Assembly (NCBI GenBank): GCA_032433765.1
Contig: JAVIAB010000073.1
Coordinates: 57,570,565 to 57,634,564 of the forward strand
DNA from: Megaustenia siamemsis
Lineage: Eukaryota > Mollusca > Gastropoda > Stylommatophora > Ariophantidae
DNA length: 64,000 bases
Direction of reading: 5' to 3'
Part shown: piece after piece, positions 1 through 13,244 of the stretch
How positions within the stretch are numbered: position 1 is the stretch's first letter
How the letters are laid out: each line of letters begins with the position of its first letter
Program-made: the position numbers and the translations under genes
Notes under the pieces: generated by a model
The model's database searches: none
What the model saw: only the letters and a program-made list of their open reading frames with translations
What the model was told of the DNA's origin: nothing

Positions 1-1720
1 AACAGGGAAATATTATCACAATTACGATGGAGAAATGCAAGCAATAAAGTTGGCAACAGAAAAACTGCTGAACAGTAATATAGCCCACAGCCTGTAGAGT
101 TTTTGACAGATGCAAGATCATTGCTCCAGGCACTGTAATCCAGAAAGTTGCTACATCTGCAAACTTTATTGACTGAACTCTACAAACACCACAGGATTGC
201 GTGCAGTGGATCCCATCTCACTATGGAATACCAGGAAACTAGAGAGCAGATCAGCTTTCAAAAGAAGGTGCAACAGGCACACAACCAGATGCGCCGGTTA
301 CATAGCATTATAAGATACAGGCAATCAAATCAATCAGAAGATCAAATGCCCCAAATCAGGATACATTTCATTATATGAATAGATGGGAACAAGTTATCAT
401 TATACGAATTAGAACAGGACACAATTGACTCCACAGTCACGTGTCTACAAAATTCAAGATCTGTACCTGAACTACATGCACATGTGGACAGACGCCCCAG
501 TCAGCGGAACGCATATTTCAAGAATGCACTGAATATAGTAGACTGAGGAAAGTCCACTTATACCATTAATACAATACTACAATACTACAGACAAGACTAT
601 ATGCACCACTGCAAGAATGACAAAAGACGGTAACATTTATACAGGAAACGACATTGCAGATATAGACAATACTTCAGGCGAGCGAAAGATAAATATATAG
701 ATCCAGAAGGTTTTCGAAAATATTAAGAGACAAGTTTCAGAATGTCTTGAGGCCTGCAGTGGATATTTTGAACACATGCTGTGAACACAACTCCATCGTG
801 TGACAACTTCTTTATATAACCTTATTTTCTAAGTTGACATTTCAGTAACTAAAGGTAGATAACTTTAATTATTTTAAAGAAATTATAAATAATTAATATT
901 TGCAACCACACTTGAAAGGAAGATACATTTCTTTTAGTTCGCTTCTTCAGTATCTATTCTTTTCTTATTGACATTTGCAAAAAAATGTTAATATTTAATG
1001 TCATTTTTTTGGGGCAAGACAATATGCATATGAATGACACTTTAGACAATTTACAATATACTGAAATATCAAGAATTTTTTCTATTAATCTAACAGGAGT
1101 TGCTTCCCTTTAATAAAAGAAGACAACTTTTAATTTCTACAGCAGATAACAAATATAATAACATTTTCATCAATAATTCAACGGTAGAGCATTTGTTGCA
1201 TTTAAGTTTGATATATTAGGACGAACCGTTCCTGTAATTATTACGAACATTTGAATATATATTCTTCAAATAATTATTTGTTTTCTTAGCCGATTATCAA
1301 CTGAGTAAAGTTTCTAAGCATTTTTGTACATTACATGTGCAAAATAAGTTAATTACCAAAAAGTAACCGACGCTGTATCATCATTTCACTGTAGAGTCTA
1401 GAAGAGATAATTTGTTAGAGAGAGGTATCAATAATACAAGTAAAATACTATGCAGTTGAAATGTCACATTTGTGGTAGAAAAAGGGAGGGGACTTGAAGA
1501 TCGACAACTGCACGAAATTCATGTCATTGGCAGAAGGAGAGAGGCAGTTTAAATTTCTAGCAGTAATAGATAGAGATTAAAATGTAAGAGATCAGAGAGT
1601 TGAGATAGTTTATATTTCTAGCATAAAAAGTTATCCATTTAAAAAACCTAGAACCATCAGAGAGACAGTTTAAAATAACCCCGCCTAATTATTATCTGTG
1701 GGGTGAGCTGAAAAAAAAAA
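1..1720 (+). repeat. Monomer A1 (5' end cut by window)
   Basis: Partial A monomer. Positions 1-700 hold the decayed RNase H segment (residues like KYYHNYDGEMQAIKLATEKLL in other copies), a stop-ridden middle and the 3' tail of the retroelement. Positions 780-1720 are noncoding and AT-rich. It differs from A2-A5 by a 1-base deletion near 209 and a substitution near 155. Confidence 0.85.
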
Positions 1721-1729
1721 GTTTATCAA

Positions 1730-2800
1730 ATATTCTGAAGACAGATAATGACCTGAAGGCAGAAATCGTCACTCTGAGCCAACAATATCACCGGTCATTA
1801 TCCGGAAAGTATGTGTAGACAAACACAGACATATCAAGCGTTGTTAACATTCTACTGCCCATACCGGAACAGACTCCCTTAACAGAGGAATCTGGATTGT
1901 CAATACAAATACGTACAGAAATGAAAGGAATACTCGACAAGCAGGAATAGAATAGTCAACAGCGTAAAACAACCACTTTCAGTTTCTTGGATGAAGAATA
2001 CACACACGACCTATGGATTCGTGTGTACACCGATGGGACAGCACAGAATGCAGTAAAGAATGGGGCAGCAGTTGCCTATATAAAGTACCCAAACAACACT
2101 AGTGATATAAATACAAAAGCAACAGGGAAATATTATCACACTTACGATGCAGAAATCCAAACAATAAAGTTGGCAATAGAAAAACTGCTGAACAGCAATA
2201 TTATCCCACAACCTGTAGTGTTTTTTTTTTACAGATGCAATATAAGTACTCCAAGCACTGCAATTCAGAAAATTGCCACATCTGCAGACCTTTTTGACTG
2301 AACTCTGCAAACACCACGGGATTGTCCGGCAGTGGTCCCACCTCACTGTGGAAACGAGAGAGCAGATCAGCTGGCAAAAGAAGGTGAAATAGGCACACAA
2401 CCAGATGTGCCGGTTACATACCGTCATAAGAAACAGATAATCAAATTAATCAGGAGACAACATGCCCCAAATCGGGATAATTTTCATAATATGAATAGAT
2501 GGGAACATGTTATCATTATACGCTTTAAAATAGGACACAATTGACAATCGACAGTCAGATGTATGCAAAATTCAACATCTGTACCTCAACTACATGTACA
2601 TGTGGACAGGCACATGCGGAACGCATATTTCAAGAATGCACTGAATATAGTAGACTGGGGAAAGTCCACACATCCCATTGATACAACACTACAGACAAAA
2701 CTATATGGACCACTGCAAGAATGACAAAAGACGGTAACATTTATACAGGAAACGAAATTGCAGATATAAACAATATTTAATTCGAATGAAAGATAGATAT
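1730..2800 (+). pseudogene. Non-LTR retrotransposon RNase H relic in B1
   Basis: The longest open stretch, 1987-2301, reads as the N-terminal part of an RNase H domain: a VYTDGTAQNAVKNG segment, KYP, then NYDAEI-like and VVFF segments. A poly-T run at about 2220-2231 puts the following FTDA segment out of frame. After the break, 2332-2544 continues with PPHCGNERADQLAKEG, the RNase H C-terminus, then RWEHVIIIRFKIGHN. Downstream, a CTCGQ-type Cys/His cluster and an F-Q-EC motif follow in a third frame. This order is typical of the C-terminal part of RNase H-bearing LINE ORF2 proteins. No reverse transcriptase is present, so it is a 5'-truncated dead copy that was later amplified. Confidence 0.8.
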
Positions 2801-3787
2801 ATAGATCAGGAAGGTTTTCGAAAATAGTAAGCGACAAGTCTCAGAATATCTTGTGGCCTGTGCTGGATATTTTGAACACATGCTGTAAACACAGCTTCAT
2901 CGCGTGAACAGCTTTTTACCTAATACAAGCCAGCCAACAGCAGTAGTATCTAGATGAATAACACAAATTTTACATACAATTTCACGTAATTTCAAAAATA
3001 TGTTCACGGAACCGGACTTTATACAGCCTCGTTTTCTTATTTAATACAGAAGTTGACTTTTCTGTGAGCAAAGGAAGATAACCTTTAACATTTTTGAGAG
3101 AAATTATAAATAATTAATATTTGCATCACAAATTAAGGATAGGTACATTTCTTTTAATTTGATACTTTAGGATTTGAAATTTGTTATAGAAATATTTAAA
3201 GACCATGCACATTTTGTGAGAAAATTATTTTCTGGGAAACAATATGCATATAAATAAAACTTTTGACAATTTACAATTACAATATATCGACGTGTAAAGA
3301 ATTCTTAAACTAACAGGAGTTGCTTCCCCTATAATTAAGCAAAGATAATTTTCAATTTCTAAATCATATAAGTTTATATTAATATTTTCATCAACAATTC
3401 AACGGTAGAACACTTTTTTGCTTTGAAGTTTGATATGTTAGAATGAACCATGCCTGTAAATATTATGCAACATTTAAATATATATTCTTCAAAGAATTAT
3501 TATATTTCTTATCTGATAATCAACTGTTTAAAGTTTCTAAACATTTTTATAGATCACAGGTCCAAAGAAGTTAATTTACAAAAAATAGCTGATGACGTCT
3601 CATCACTTCACTGTAGAGTCTATAGGAGATAATGTTAGAGAGAGAGAGAGGTATAAAAAAAACTAGGAAAATACTATGCAGTTGAAATTTCAAAATTCTA
3701 GTAGAAAAAGGGAGAGGAGTTGGAAATAGACAAATGCACATAATTTATGTCACTGAAGAGAGAGAATGGCAGTTTAAAAATCTAACA

Positions 3788-3788
<1 letters not shown>

Positions 3789-3833
<45 letters not shown>

Positions 3834-3857
3834 AAGAGCGAAAAAGAGAGATGCACT

Positions 3858-3920
<63 letters not shown>
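3789..3920 (+). repeat. GA then TA microsatellites in B1
   Basis: A (GA)n run at about 3790-3826 is followed after a short spacer by a (TA)n run at about 3865-3920. Run lengths differ between the four B monomers. Open frames over them are an artefact of dinucleotide repeats. Confidence 0.95.
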
Positions 3921-3924
<4 letters not shown>

Positions 3925-3939
3925 CATTAAGATATAGAT

Positions 3940-4235
3940 AGAAGAAAGAGAATGAAAGATAGGCATTTTAAATTTCTATCATTAATAAACAGAGATTATA
4001 ATGTAGGAGTTAAGAGAGTTGAGAGAGTTTATATTCCTTGCATCAAAAGTTAACCTTTTAAAAATCCTAGAATGACCAGAGAGACAATTTAAAATACCAG
4101 CATGAATATGAAAGCAGTTTAAAATATTAGTATGTAAAGTGATACCTTTAAAAGTCCTACTATTAAGAAAGAAACAGTTAATAATGCTAATATGTAAATG
4201 AAAACAGCTTAAAATCATGTTATAAAAATAGCGAT
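3940..4235 (+). repeat. Degenerate ~30-40 bp minisatellite in monomer B
   Basis: A loose motif like cagtttaaaat followed by a ctagcat-like block recurs about every 30-40 bases across the stretch. It recurs at the same place in B2 (8410-8690), B3 (12885-13165) and B4 (17360-17640). A shorter version is in A (about 1545-1690). Units are too diverged for exact counting by eye. Confidence 0.6.
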
Positions 4236-4316
4236 AGACAATTACATCTCAAGCATTAAAATAGAGAGACAGTCATTCTTTTTCATTTTTTAAAATTGAG
4301 AATCAAGTTCTGAATA

Positions 4317-6191
4317 GTTTATCAAACTTGTAGTAACAAGTGTTATATAAGGTGTTTATAATGTCTCTGTGCGGTGACTCGATCAATATATAGAAAAGAA
4401 AGGGGGAGCAGGGTATACATAGAGTACCCAAAAAATAACACCAGGGATATGGAAAAGATAGCAACAGGGAAATATTATCACAATTACGATGGAGAAAGCA
4501 AGCAATAAAGTTGGCAACAGAAAAACTGCTGAACAGTAATATAGCCCACAGCCTGTAGAGTTTTTGACAGATGCAAGATCATTGCTCCAGGCACTGTAAT
4601 CCAGAAAGTTGATACATCTGCAAACTTTATTGACTGAACTCTACAAACACCACAGGATTGCCGTGCAGTGGATCTCATCTCACTATGGAATACTAGGAAA
4701 CTAGAGAGCAGATCAGCTTTCAAAAGAAGGTGCAACAGGCACACAACCAGATGCGCCGGTTACATAGCATCATAAGATACAGATAATCAAATCAATCAGA
4801 AGATCAAATGCCTCAAATAAGGATACATTTCATTATATGAATAGATGGGAACAAGTTATCATTATACGAATTAGAACAGGACACAATTGACTCCACAGTC
4901 ACGTGTCTATAAAATTCAAGATCTGTACCTCTACTACATGCACATGTGGACAGGCGCCCCAGTCAGCGGAACGCATATTTCAAGAATGCACTGAATATAG
5001 TAGACCGAGGAAAGTCCACTTATACCATTAATATAATACTACAATATTACAATACTACAGACAAGACTATATGCACCACTGCAAGAATGACAAAAGACGG
5101 TAACATTTATACAGGAAACGACATTGCAGATATAGACAATACTTCAGGCGAGCGAAAGATAAATATATAGATCCAGAAGGTTTTCGAAAATATTAAGAGA
5201 CAAGTTTCAGAATGTCTTGAGGCCTGCAGTGGATATTTTGAACACATGCTGTGAACACAACTCCATCGTGTGACAACTTCTTTATATAACCTTATTTTCT
5301 AAGTTGACATTTCAGTAACTAAAGGTAGATAACTTTAATTATTTTAAAGAAATTATAAATAATTAATATTTGCAACCACACTTGAAAGGAAGATACATTT
5401 CTTTTAGTTCGCTTCTTCAGTATCTATTCTTTTCTTATTGACATTTGCAAAAAAAATGTTAATATTTAATGTCATTTTTTTGGGCAAGACAATATGCCTA
5501 TGAATGACACTTTAGACAATTTACAATATACTGAAATATCAAGAATTTTTTCTCTTAATCTAACAGGAGTTGCTTCCCTTTAATAAAAGAAGACAACTTT
5601 TAATTTCTACAGCAGATAACAAATATAATAACATTTTCATCAATAATTCAACGGTAGAGCATTTGTTGCATTTAAGTTTGATATATTAGGACGAACCGTT
5701 CCTGTAATTATTACGAACATTTGAATATATATTCTTCAAATAATTATTTGTTTTCTTAGCCGATTATCAACTGAGTAAAGTTTCTAAGCATTTTTGTACA
5801 TTACATGTGCAAAATAAGTTAATTACCAAAAAGTAACCGACGCTGTATCATCATTTCACTGTAGAGTCTAGAAGAGATAATTTGTTAGAGAGAGGTATCA
5901 ATAACACAAGTAAAATACTATGCAGTTGAAATGTCACATTTGTGGTAGAAAAAGGGAGGGGACTTGAAGATCGACAACTGCACGAAATTCATGTCATTGG
6001 CAGAAGGAGAGAGGCAGTTTAAATTTCTAGCAGTAATAGATAGAGATTAAAATGTAAGAGATCAGAGAGTTGAGATAGTTTATATTTCTAGCATAAAAAG
6101 TTATCCATTTAAAAAACCTAGAACCATCAGAGAGACAGTTTAAAATAACCCCGCCTAATTATTATCTGTGGGGTGAGCTGAAAAAAAAAAG
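4317..6191 (+). repeat. Monomer A2
   Basis: Complete A monomer, 1875 bp. It begins with the truncated RNase H relic (residues GSRVYIEYPKNNTRDMEK in A3). A2 alone has a 1-base loss in the ggagaaagc segment near 4494, which shifts the frame. Confidence 0.87.
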
Positions 6192-6199
6192 GTTTATCA

Positions 6200-7270
6200 A
6201 ATATTCTGAAGACAGATAATGACCTGAAGGCAGAAATCGTCACTCTGAGCCAACAATATCACCGGTCATTATCCGGAAAGTATGTGTAGACAAACACAGA
6301 CATATCAAGCGTTGTTAACATTCTACTGCCCATACCGGAACAGACTCCCTTAACAGAGGAATCTGGATTGTCAATACAAATACGTACAGAAATGAAAGGA
6401 ATACTCGACAAGCAGGAATAGAATAGTCAACAGCGTAAAACAACCACTTTCAGTTTCTTGGATGAAGAATACACACACGGCCTATGGATTCGTGTGTACA
6501 CCGATGGGACAGCACAGAATGCAGTAAAGAATGGGGCAGCAGTTGCCTATATAAAGTACCCAAACAACTCTAGTGATATAAATACAAAAGCAACAAGGAA
6601 ATATTGTCACAATTATTATGCAGAAATCCAAACAATAAAGTTGGCAATAGTAAAACTGCTGAACAGCAATATTATCCCACAACCTGTAGTGTTTTTTTTT
6701 TTTACAGATGCAATATAAGTACTCCAAGCACTGCAATTCAGAAAATTGCCACATCTGCAGACCTTTTTGACTGAACTCTGCAAACACCACGGGATTGTCC
6801 GGCAGTGGTCCCACCTCACTGTGGAAACGAGAGAGCAGATCAGCTGGCAAAAGAAGGTGAAATAGGCACACAACCAGATGTGCCGGTTACATACCGTCAT
6901 AAGAAACAGATAATCAAATTAATCAGGAGACAACATGCCCCAAATCGGGATAATTTTCATAATATGAATAGATGGGAACATGTTATCATTATACGCTTTA
7001 AAATAGGACACAATTGACAATCGACAGTCAGATGTATGCAAAATTCAACATCTGTACCTCAACTACATGTACATGTGGACAGGCACATGCGGAACGCATA
7101 TTTCAAGAATGCACTGAATATAGTAGACTGGGGAAAGTCCACACATCCCATTGATACAACACTACAGACAAAACTATATGGACCACTGCAAGAATGACAA
7201 AAGACGGTAACATTTATACAGGAAACGAAATTGCAGATATAAACAATATTTAATTCGAATGAAAGATAGA
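6200..7270 (+). pseudogene. Non-LTR retrotransposon RNase H relic in B2
   Basis: Same organisation as in B1: RNase H N-terminal part at 6458-6718, a poly-T slippage site at about 6692-6703, the RNase H C-terminal part at 6805-7017, then the Cys/His tail. Here the poly-T length restores the FFTDA segment to the upstream frame before a stop. Frame differences among the B copies therefore come mainly from homopolymer length. Confidence 0.8.
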
Positions 7271-8260
7271 TATATAGATCAGGAAGGTTTTCGAAAATAG
7301 TAAGCGACAAGTCTCAGAATATCTTGTGGCCTGTGCTGGATATTTTGAACACATGCTGTAAACACAGCTTCATCGCGTGAACAGCTTTTTACCTAATACA
7401 AGCCAGCCAACAGCAGTAGTATCTAGATGAATAACACAAATTTTACATACAATTTCACGTAATTTCAAAAATATGTTCACGGAACCGGACTTTATACAGC
7501 CTCGTTTTCTTATTTAATACAGAAGTTGACTTTTCTGTGAGCAAAGGAAGATAACCTTTAACATTTTTGAGAGAAATTATAAATAATTAATATTTGCATC
7601 ACAAATTAAGGATAGGTACATTTCTTTTAATTTGATACTTTAGGATTTGAAATTTGTTATAGAAATATTTAAAGACCATGCACATTTTGTGAGAAAATTA
7701 TTTTCTGGGAAACAATATGCATATAAATAAAACTTTTGACAATTTACAATTACAATATATCGACGTGTAAAGAATTCTTAAACTAACAGGAGTTGCTTCC
7801 CCTATAATTAAGCAAAGATAATTTTCAATTTCTAAATCATATAATTTTATATTAATATTTTCATCAACAATTCAACGGTAGAACACTTTTTTGCTTTGAA
7901 GTTTGATATGTTAGAATGAACCATGCCTGTAAATATTATGCAACATTTAAATATATATTCTTCAAAGAATTATTATATTTCTTATCTGATAATCAACTGT
8001 TTAAAGTTTCTAAACATTTTTATAGATCACAGGTCCAAAGAAGTTAATTTACAAAAAATAGCTGATGACGTCTCATCACTTCACTGTAGAGTCTATAGGA
8101 GATAATGTTAGAGAGAGAGAGAGGTATAAAAAAAACTAGGAAAATACTATGCAGTTGAAATTTCAAAATTCTAGTAGAAAAAGGGAGAGGAGTTGGAAAT
8201 AGACAAATGCACATAATTTATGTCACTGAAGAGAGAGAATGGCAGTTTAAAAATCTAACA

Positions 8261-8261
<1 letters not shown>

Positions 8262-8298
<37 letters not shown>

Positions 8299-8321
8299 AA
8301 GAGCGAAAAGAGAGATGCACT

Positions 8322-8374
<53 letters not shown>
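8262..8374 (+). repeat. GA then TA microsatellites in B2
   Basis: (GA)n at about 8263-8292 and (TA)n at about 8328-8374, both shorter than in the sister copies. Confidence 0.95.
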
Positions 8375-8378
<4 letters not shown>

Positions 8379-8770
8379 CATTAAGATATAGATAGAAGAA
8401 AGAGAATGAAAGATAGGCATTTTAAATTTCTATCATTAATAAACAGAGATTATAATGTAGGAGTTAAGAGAGTTGAGAGAGTTTATATTCCTAGCATCAA
8501 AAGTTAACCTTTTAAAAATCCTAGAATGACCAGAGAGACAATTTAAAATACCAGCATGAATATGAAAGCAGTTTAAAATATTAGTATGTAAAGTGATACC
8601 TTTAAAAGTCCTACTATTAAGAAAGAAACAGTTAATAATGCTAATATGTAAATGAAAACAGCTTAAAATCATGTTATAAAAATAGCGATAGACAATTACA
8701 TCTCAAGCATTAAAATAGAGAGACAGTCATTCTTTTTCATTTTTTAAAATTGAGAATCAAGTTCTGAATA

Positions 8771-10646
8771 GTTTATCAAACTTGTAGTAACAAGTGTTAT
8801 ATAAGGTGTTTATAATGTCTCTGTGCGGTGACTCGATCAATATATAGAAAAGAAAGGGGGAGCAGGGTATACATAGAGTACCCAAAAAATAACACCAGGG
8901 ATATGGAAAAGATAGCAACAGGGAAATATTATCACAATTACGATGGAGAAATGCAAGCAATAAAGTTGGCAACAGAAAAACTGCTGAACAGTAATATAGC
9001 CCACAGCCTGTAGAGTTTTTGACAGATGCAAGATCATTGCTCCAGGCACTGTAATCCAGAAAGTTGATACATCTGCAAACTTTATTGACTGAACTCTACA
9101 AACACCACAGGATTGCCGTGCAGTGGATCCCATCTCACTATGGAATACCAGGAAACTAGAGAGCAGATCAGCTTTCAAAAGAAGGTGCAACAGGCACACA
9201 ACCAGATGCGCCGGTTACATAGCATCATAAGATACAGATAATCAAATCAATCAGAAGATCAAATGCCTCAAATAAGGATACATTTCATTATATGAATAGA
9301 TGGGAACAAGTTATCATTATACGAATTAGAACAGGACACAATTGACTCCACAGTCACGTGTCTACAAAATTCAAGATCTGTACCTCTACTACATGCACAT
9401 GTGGATAGGCGCCCCAGTCAGCGGAACGCATATTTCAAGAATGCACTGAATATAGTAGACTGAGGAAAGTCCACTTATACCATTAATATAATACTACAAT
9501 ATTACAATACTACAGACAAGACTATATGCACCACTGCAAGAATGACAAAAGACGGTAACATTTATACAGGAAACGACATTGCAGATATAGACAATACTTC
9601 AGGCGAGCGAAAGATAAATATATAGATGCAGAAGGTTTTCGAAAATATTAAGAGACAAGTTTCAGAATGTCTTGAGGCCTGCAGTGGATATTTTGAACAC
9701 ATGCTGTGAACACAACTCCATCGTGTGACAACTTCTTTATATAACCTTATTTTCTAAGTTGACATTTCAGTAACTAAAGGTAGATAACTTTAATTATTTT
9801 AAAGAAATTATAAATAATTAATATTTGCAACCACACTTGAAAGGAAGATACATTTCTTTTAGTTCGCTTCTTCAGTATCTATTCTTTTCTTATTGACATT
9901 TGCAAAAAAAATGTTAATATTTAATGTCATTTTTTTGGGGCAAGACAATATGCATATGAATGACACTTTAGACAATTTACAATATACTGAAATATCAAGA
10001 ATTTTTTCTATTAATCTAACAGGAGTTGCTTCCCTTTAATAAAAGAAGACAACTTTTAATTTCTACAGCAGATAACAAATATAATAACATTTTCATCAAT
10101 AATTCAACGGTAGAACATTTGTTGCATTTAAGTTTGATATATTAGGACGAACCGTTCCTGTAATTATTACGAACATTTGAATATATATTCTTCAAATAAT
10201 TATTTGTTTTCTTAGCCGATTATCAACTGAGTAAAGTTTCTAAGCATTTTTGTACATTACATGTGCAAAATAAGTTAATTACCAAAAAGTAACCGACGCT
10301 GTATCATCATTTCACTGTAGAGTCTAGAAGAGATAATTTGTTAGAGAGAGGTATCAATAACACAAGTAAAATACTATGCAGTTGAAATTTCACATTTGTG
10401 GTAGAAAAAGGGAGGGGACTTGAAGATCGACAACTGCACGAAATTCATGTCATTGGCAGAAGGAGAGAGGCAGTTTAAATTTCTAGCAGTAATAGATAGA
10501 GATTAAAATGTAAGAGATCAGAGAGTTGAGATAGTTTATATTTCTAGCATAAAAAGTTATCCATTTAAAAAACCTAGAACCATCAGAGAGACAGTTTAAA
10601 ATAACCCCGCCTAATTATTATCTGTGGGGTGAGCTGAAAAAAAAAA
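8771..10646 (+). repeat. Monomer A3
   Basis: Complete A monomer, 1876 bp, with the RNase H relic open at 8828-9013 and then stop-ridden. It carries the tagatgcag variant near 9624, shared with A4 and A5, where A1 and A2 read tagatccag. Confidence 0.87.
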
Positions 10647-10654
10647 GTTTATCA

Positions 10655-11727
10655 AATATTCTGAAGACAGATAATGACCTGAAGGCAGAAATCGTCACTC
10701 TGAGCCAACAATATCACCGGTCATTATCCGGAAAGTATGTGTAGACAAACACAGACATATCAAGCGTTGTTAACATTCTACTGCCCATACCGGAACAGAC
10801 TCCCTTAACAGAGGAATCTGGATTGTCAATACAAATACGTACAGAAATGAAAGGAATACTCGACAAGCAGGAATAGAATAGTCAACAGCGTAAAACAACC
10901 ACTTTCAGTTTCTTGGATGAAGAATACACACACGGCCTATGGATTCGTGTGTACACCGATGGGACAGCACAGAATGCAGTAAAGAATGGGGCAGCAGTTG
11001 CCTATATAAAGTACCCAAACAACTCTAGTGATATAAATACAAAAGCAACAAGGAAATATTGTCACAATTATTATGCAGAAATCCAAACAATAAAGTTGGC
11101 AATAGTAAAACTGCTGAACAGCAATATTATCCCACAACCTGTAGTGTTTTTTTTTTTTTACAGATGCAATATAAGTACTCCAAGCACTGCAATTCAGAAA
11201 ATTGCCACATCTGCAGACCTTTTTGACTGAACTCTGCAAACACCACGGGATTGTCCGGCAGTGGTCCCACCTCACTGTGGAAACGAGAGAGCAGATCAGC
11301 TGGCAAAAGAAGGTGAAATAGGCACACAACCAGATGTGCCGGTTACATACCGTCATAAGAAACAGATAATCAAATTAATCAGGAGACAACATGCCCCAAA
11401 TCGGGATAATTTTCATAATATGAATAGATGGGAACATGTTATCATTATACGCTTTAAAATAGGACACAATTGACAATCGACAGTCAGATGTATGCAAAAT
11501 TCAACATCTGTACCTCAACTACATGTACATGTGGACAGGCACATGCGGAACGCATATTTCAAGAATGCACTGAATATAGTAGACTGGGGAAAGTCCACAC
11601 ATCCCATTGATACAACACTACAGACAAAACTATATGGACCACTGCAAGAATGACAAAAGACGGTAACATTTATACAGGAAACGAAATTGCAGATATAAAC
11701 AATATTTAATTCGAATGAAAGATAGAT
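10655..11727 (+). pseudogene. Non-LTR retrotransposon RNase H relic in B3
   Basis: RNase H N-terminal part at 10913-11230 with a poly-T run at about 11147-11159. The RNase H C-terminal part is at 11261-11473 and the Cys/His tail follows. Nearly identical to B2 over the first half. Confidence 0.8.
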
Positions 11728-12717
11728 ATATAGATCAGGAAGGTTTTCGAAAATAGTAAGCGACAAGTCTCAGAATATCTTGTGGCCTGTGCTGGATATT
11801 TTGAACACATGCTGTAAACACAGCTTCATCGCGTGAACAGCTTTTTACCTAATACAAGCCAGCCAACAGCAGTAGTATCTAGATGAATAACACAAATTTT
11901 ACATACAATTTCACGTAATTTCAAAAATATGTTCACGGAACCGGACTTTATACAGCCTCGTTTTCTTATTTAATACAGAAGTTGACTTTTCTGTGAGCAA
12001 AGGAAGATAACCTTTAACATTTTTGAGAGAAATTATAAATAATTAATATTTGCATCACAAATTAAGGATAGGTACATTTCTTTTAATTTGATACTTTAGG
12101 ATTTGAAATTTGTTATAGAAATATTTAAAGACCATGCACATTTTGTGAGAAAATTATTTTCTGGGAAACAATATGCATATAAATAAAACTTTTGACAATT
12201 TACAATTACAATATATCGACGTGTAAAGAATTCTTAAACTAACAGGAGTTGCTTCCCCTATAATTAAGCAAAGATAATTTTCAATTTCTAAATCATATAA
12301 GTTTATATTAATATTTTCATCAACAATTCAACGGTAGAACACTTTTTTGCTTTGAAGTTTGATATGTTAGAATGAACCATGCCTGTAAATATTATGCAAC
12401 ATTTAAATATATATTCTTCAAAGAATTATTATATTTCTTATCTGATAATCAACTATTTAAAGTTTCTAAACATTTTTATAGATCACAGGTCCAAAGAAGT
12501 TAATTTACAAAAAATAGCTGATGACGTCTCATCACTTCACTGTAGAGTCTATAGGAGATAATGTTAGAGAGAGAGAGAGGTATAAAAAAAACTAGGAAAA
12601 TACTATGCAGTTGAAATTTCAAAATTCTAGTAGAAAAAGGGAGAGGAGTTGGAAATAGACAAATGCACATAATTTATGTCACTGAAGAGAGAGAATGGCA
12701 GTTTAAAAATCTAACAT

Positions 12718-12767
<50 letters not shown>

Positions 12768-12791
12768 AAGAGCGAAAAAGAGAGATGCACT

Positions 12792-12848
<57 letters not shown>
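12718..12848 (+). repeat. GA then TA microsatellites in B3
   Basis: (GA)n at about 12719-12761 and (TA)n at about 12798-12848. Confidence 0.95.
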
Positions 12849-12852
<4 letters not shown>

Positions 12853-13244
12853 CATTAAGATATAGATAGAAGAAAGAGAATGAAAGATAGGCATTTTAAA
12901 TTTCTATCATTAATAAACAGAGATTATAATGTAGGAGTTAAGAGAGTTGAGAGAGTTTATATTCCTAGCATCAAAAGTTAACCTTTTAAAAATCCTAGAA
13001 TGACCAGAGAGACAATTTAAAATACCAGCATGAATATGAAAGCAGTTTAAAATATTAGTATGTAAAGTGATACCTTTAAAAGTCCTACTATTAAGAAAGA
13101 AACAGTTAATAATGCTAATATGTAAATGAAAACAGCTTAAAATCATGTTATAAAAATAGCGATAGACAATTACATCTCAAGCATTAAAATAGAGAGACAG
13201 TCATTCTTTTTCATTTTTTAAAATTGAGAATCAAGTTCTGAATA

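Larger units (their letters stand above)
1721..4316 (+). repeat. Monomer B1
   Basis: Complete B monomer, 2596 bp. It retains about 260 bp of retroelement coding sequence upstream of RNase H that A lacks, then the RNase H relic, the Cys/His tail, about 0.9 kb of noncoding sequence, a GA/TA microsatellite pair and a degenerate minisatellite. Confidence 0.88.
6192..8770 (+). repeat. Monomer B2
   Basis: Complete B monomer, 2579 bp. Its GA and TA runs are the shortest of the four. It shares diagnostic substitutions with B3 in the RNase H segment but with B1 further downstream. Confidence 0.88.
10647..13244 (+). repeat. Monomer B3
   Basis: Complete B monomer, 2598 bp. It shares RNase H-segment variants with B2 and downstream variants (an aactatttaaag segment near 12450) with B4. 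Confidence 0.88.

Noticed and set aside
3734..3966. Ser/Leu or Arg/Glu-rich and Ile/Tyr-rich ORFs over the GA/TA runs (also in B2-B4)
   Set aside because: Dinucleotide repeats translated in alternating frames; not genes.
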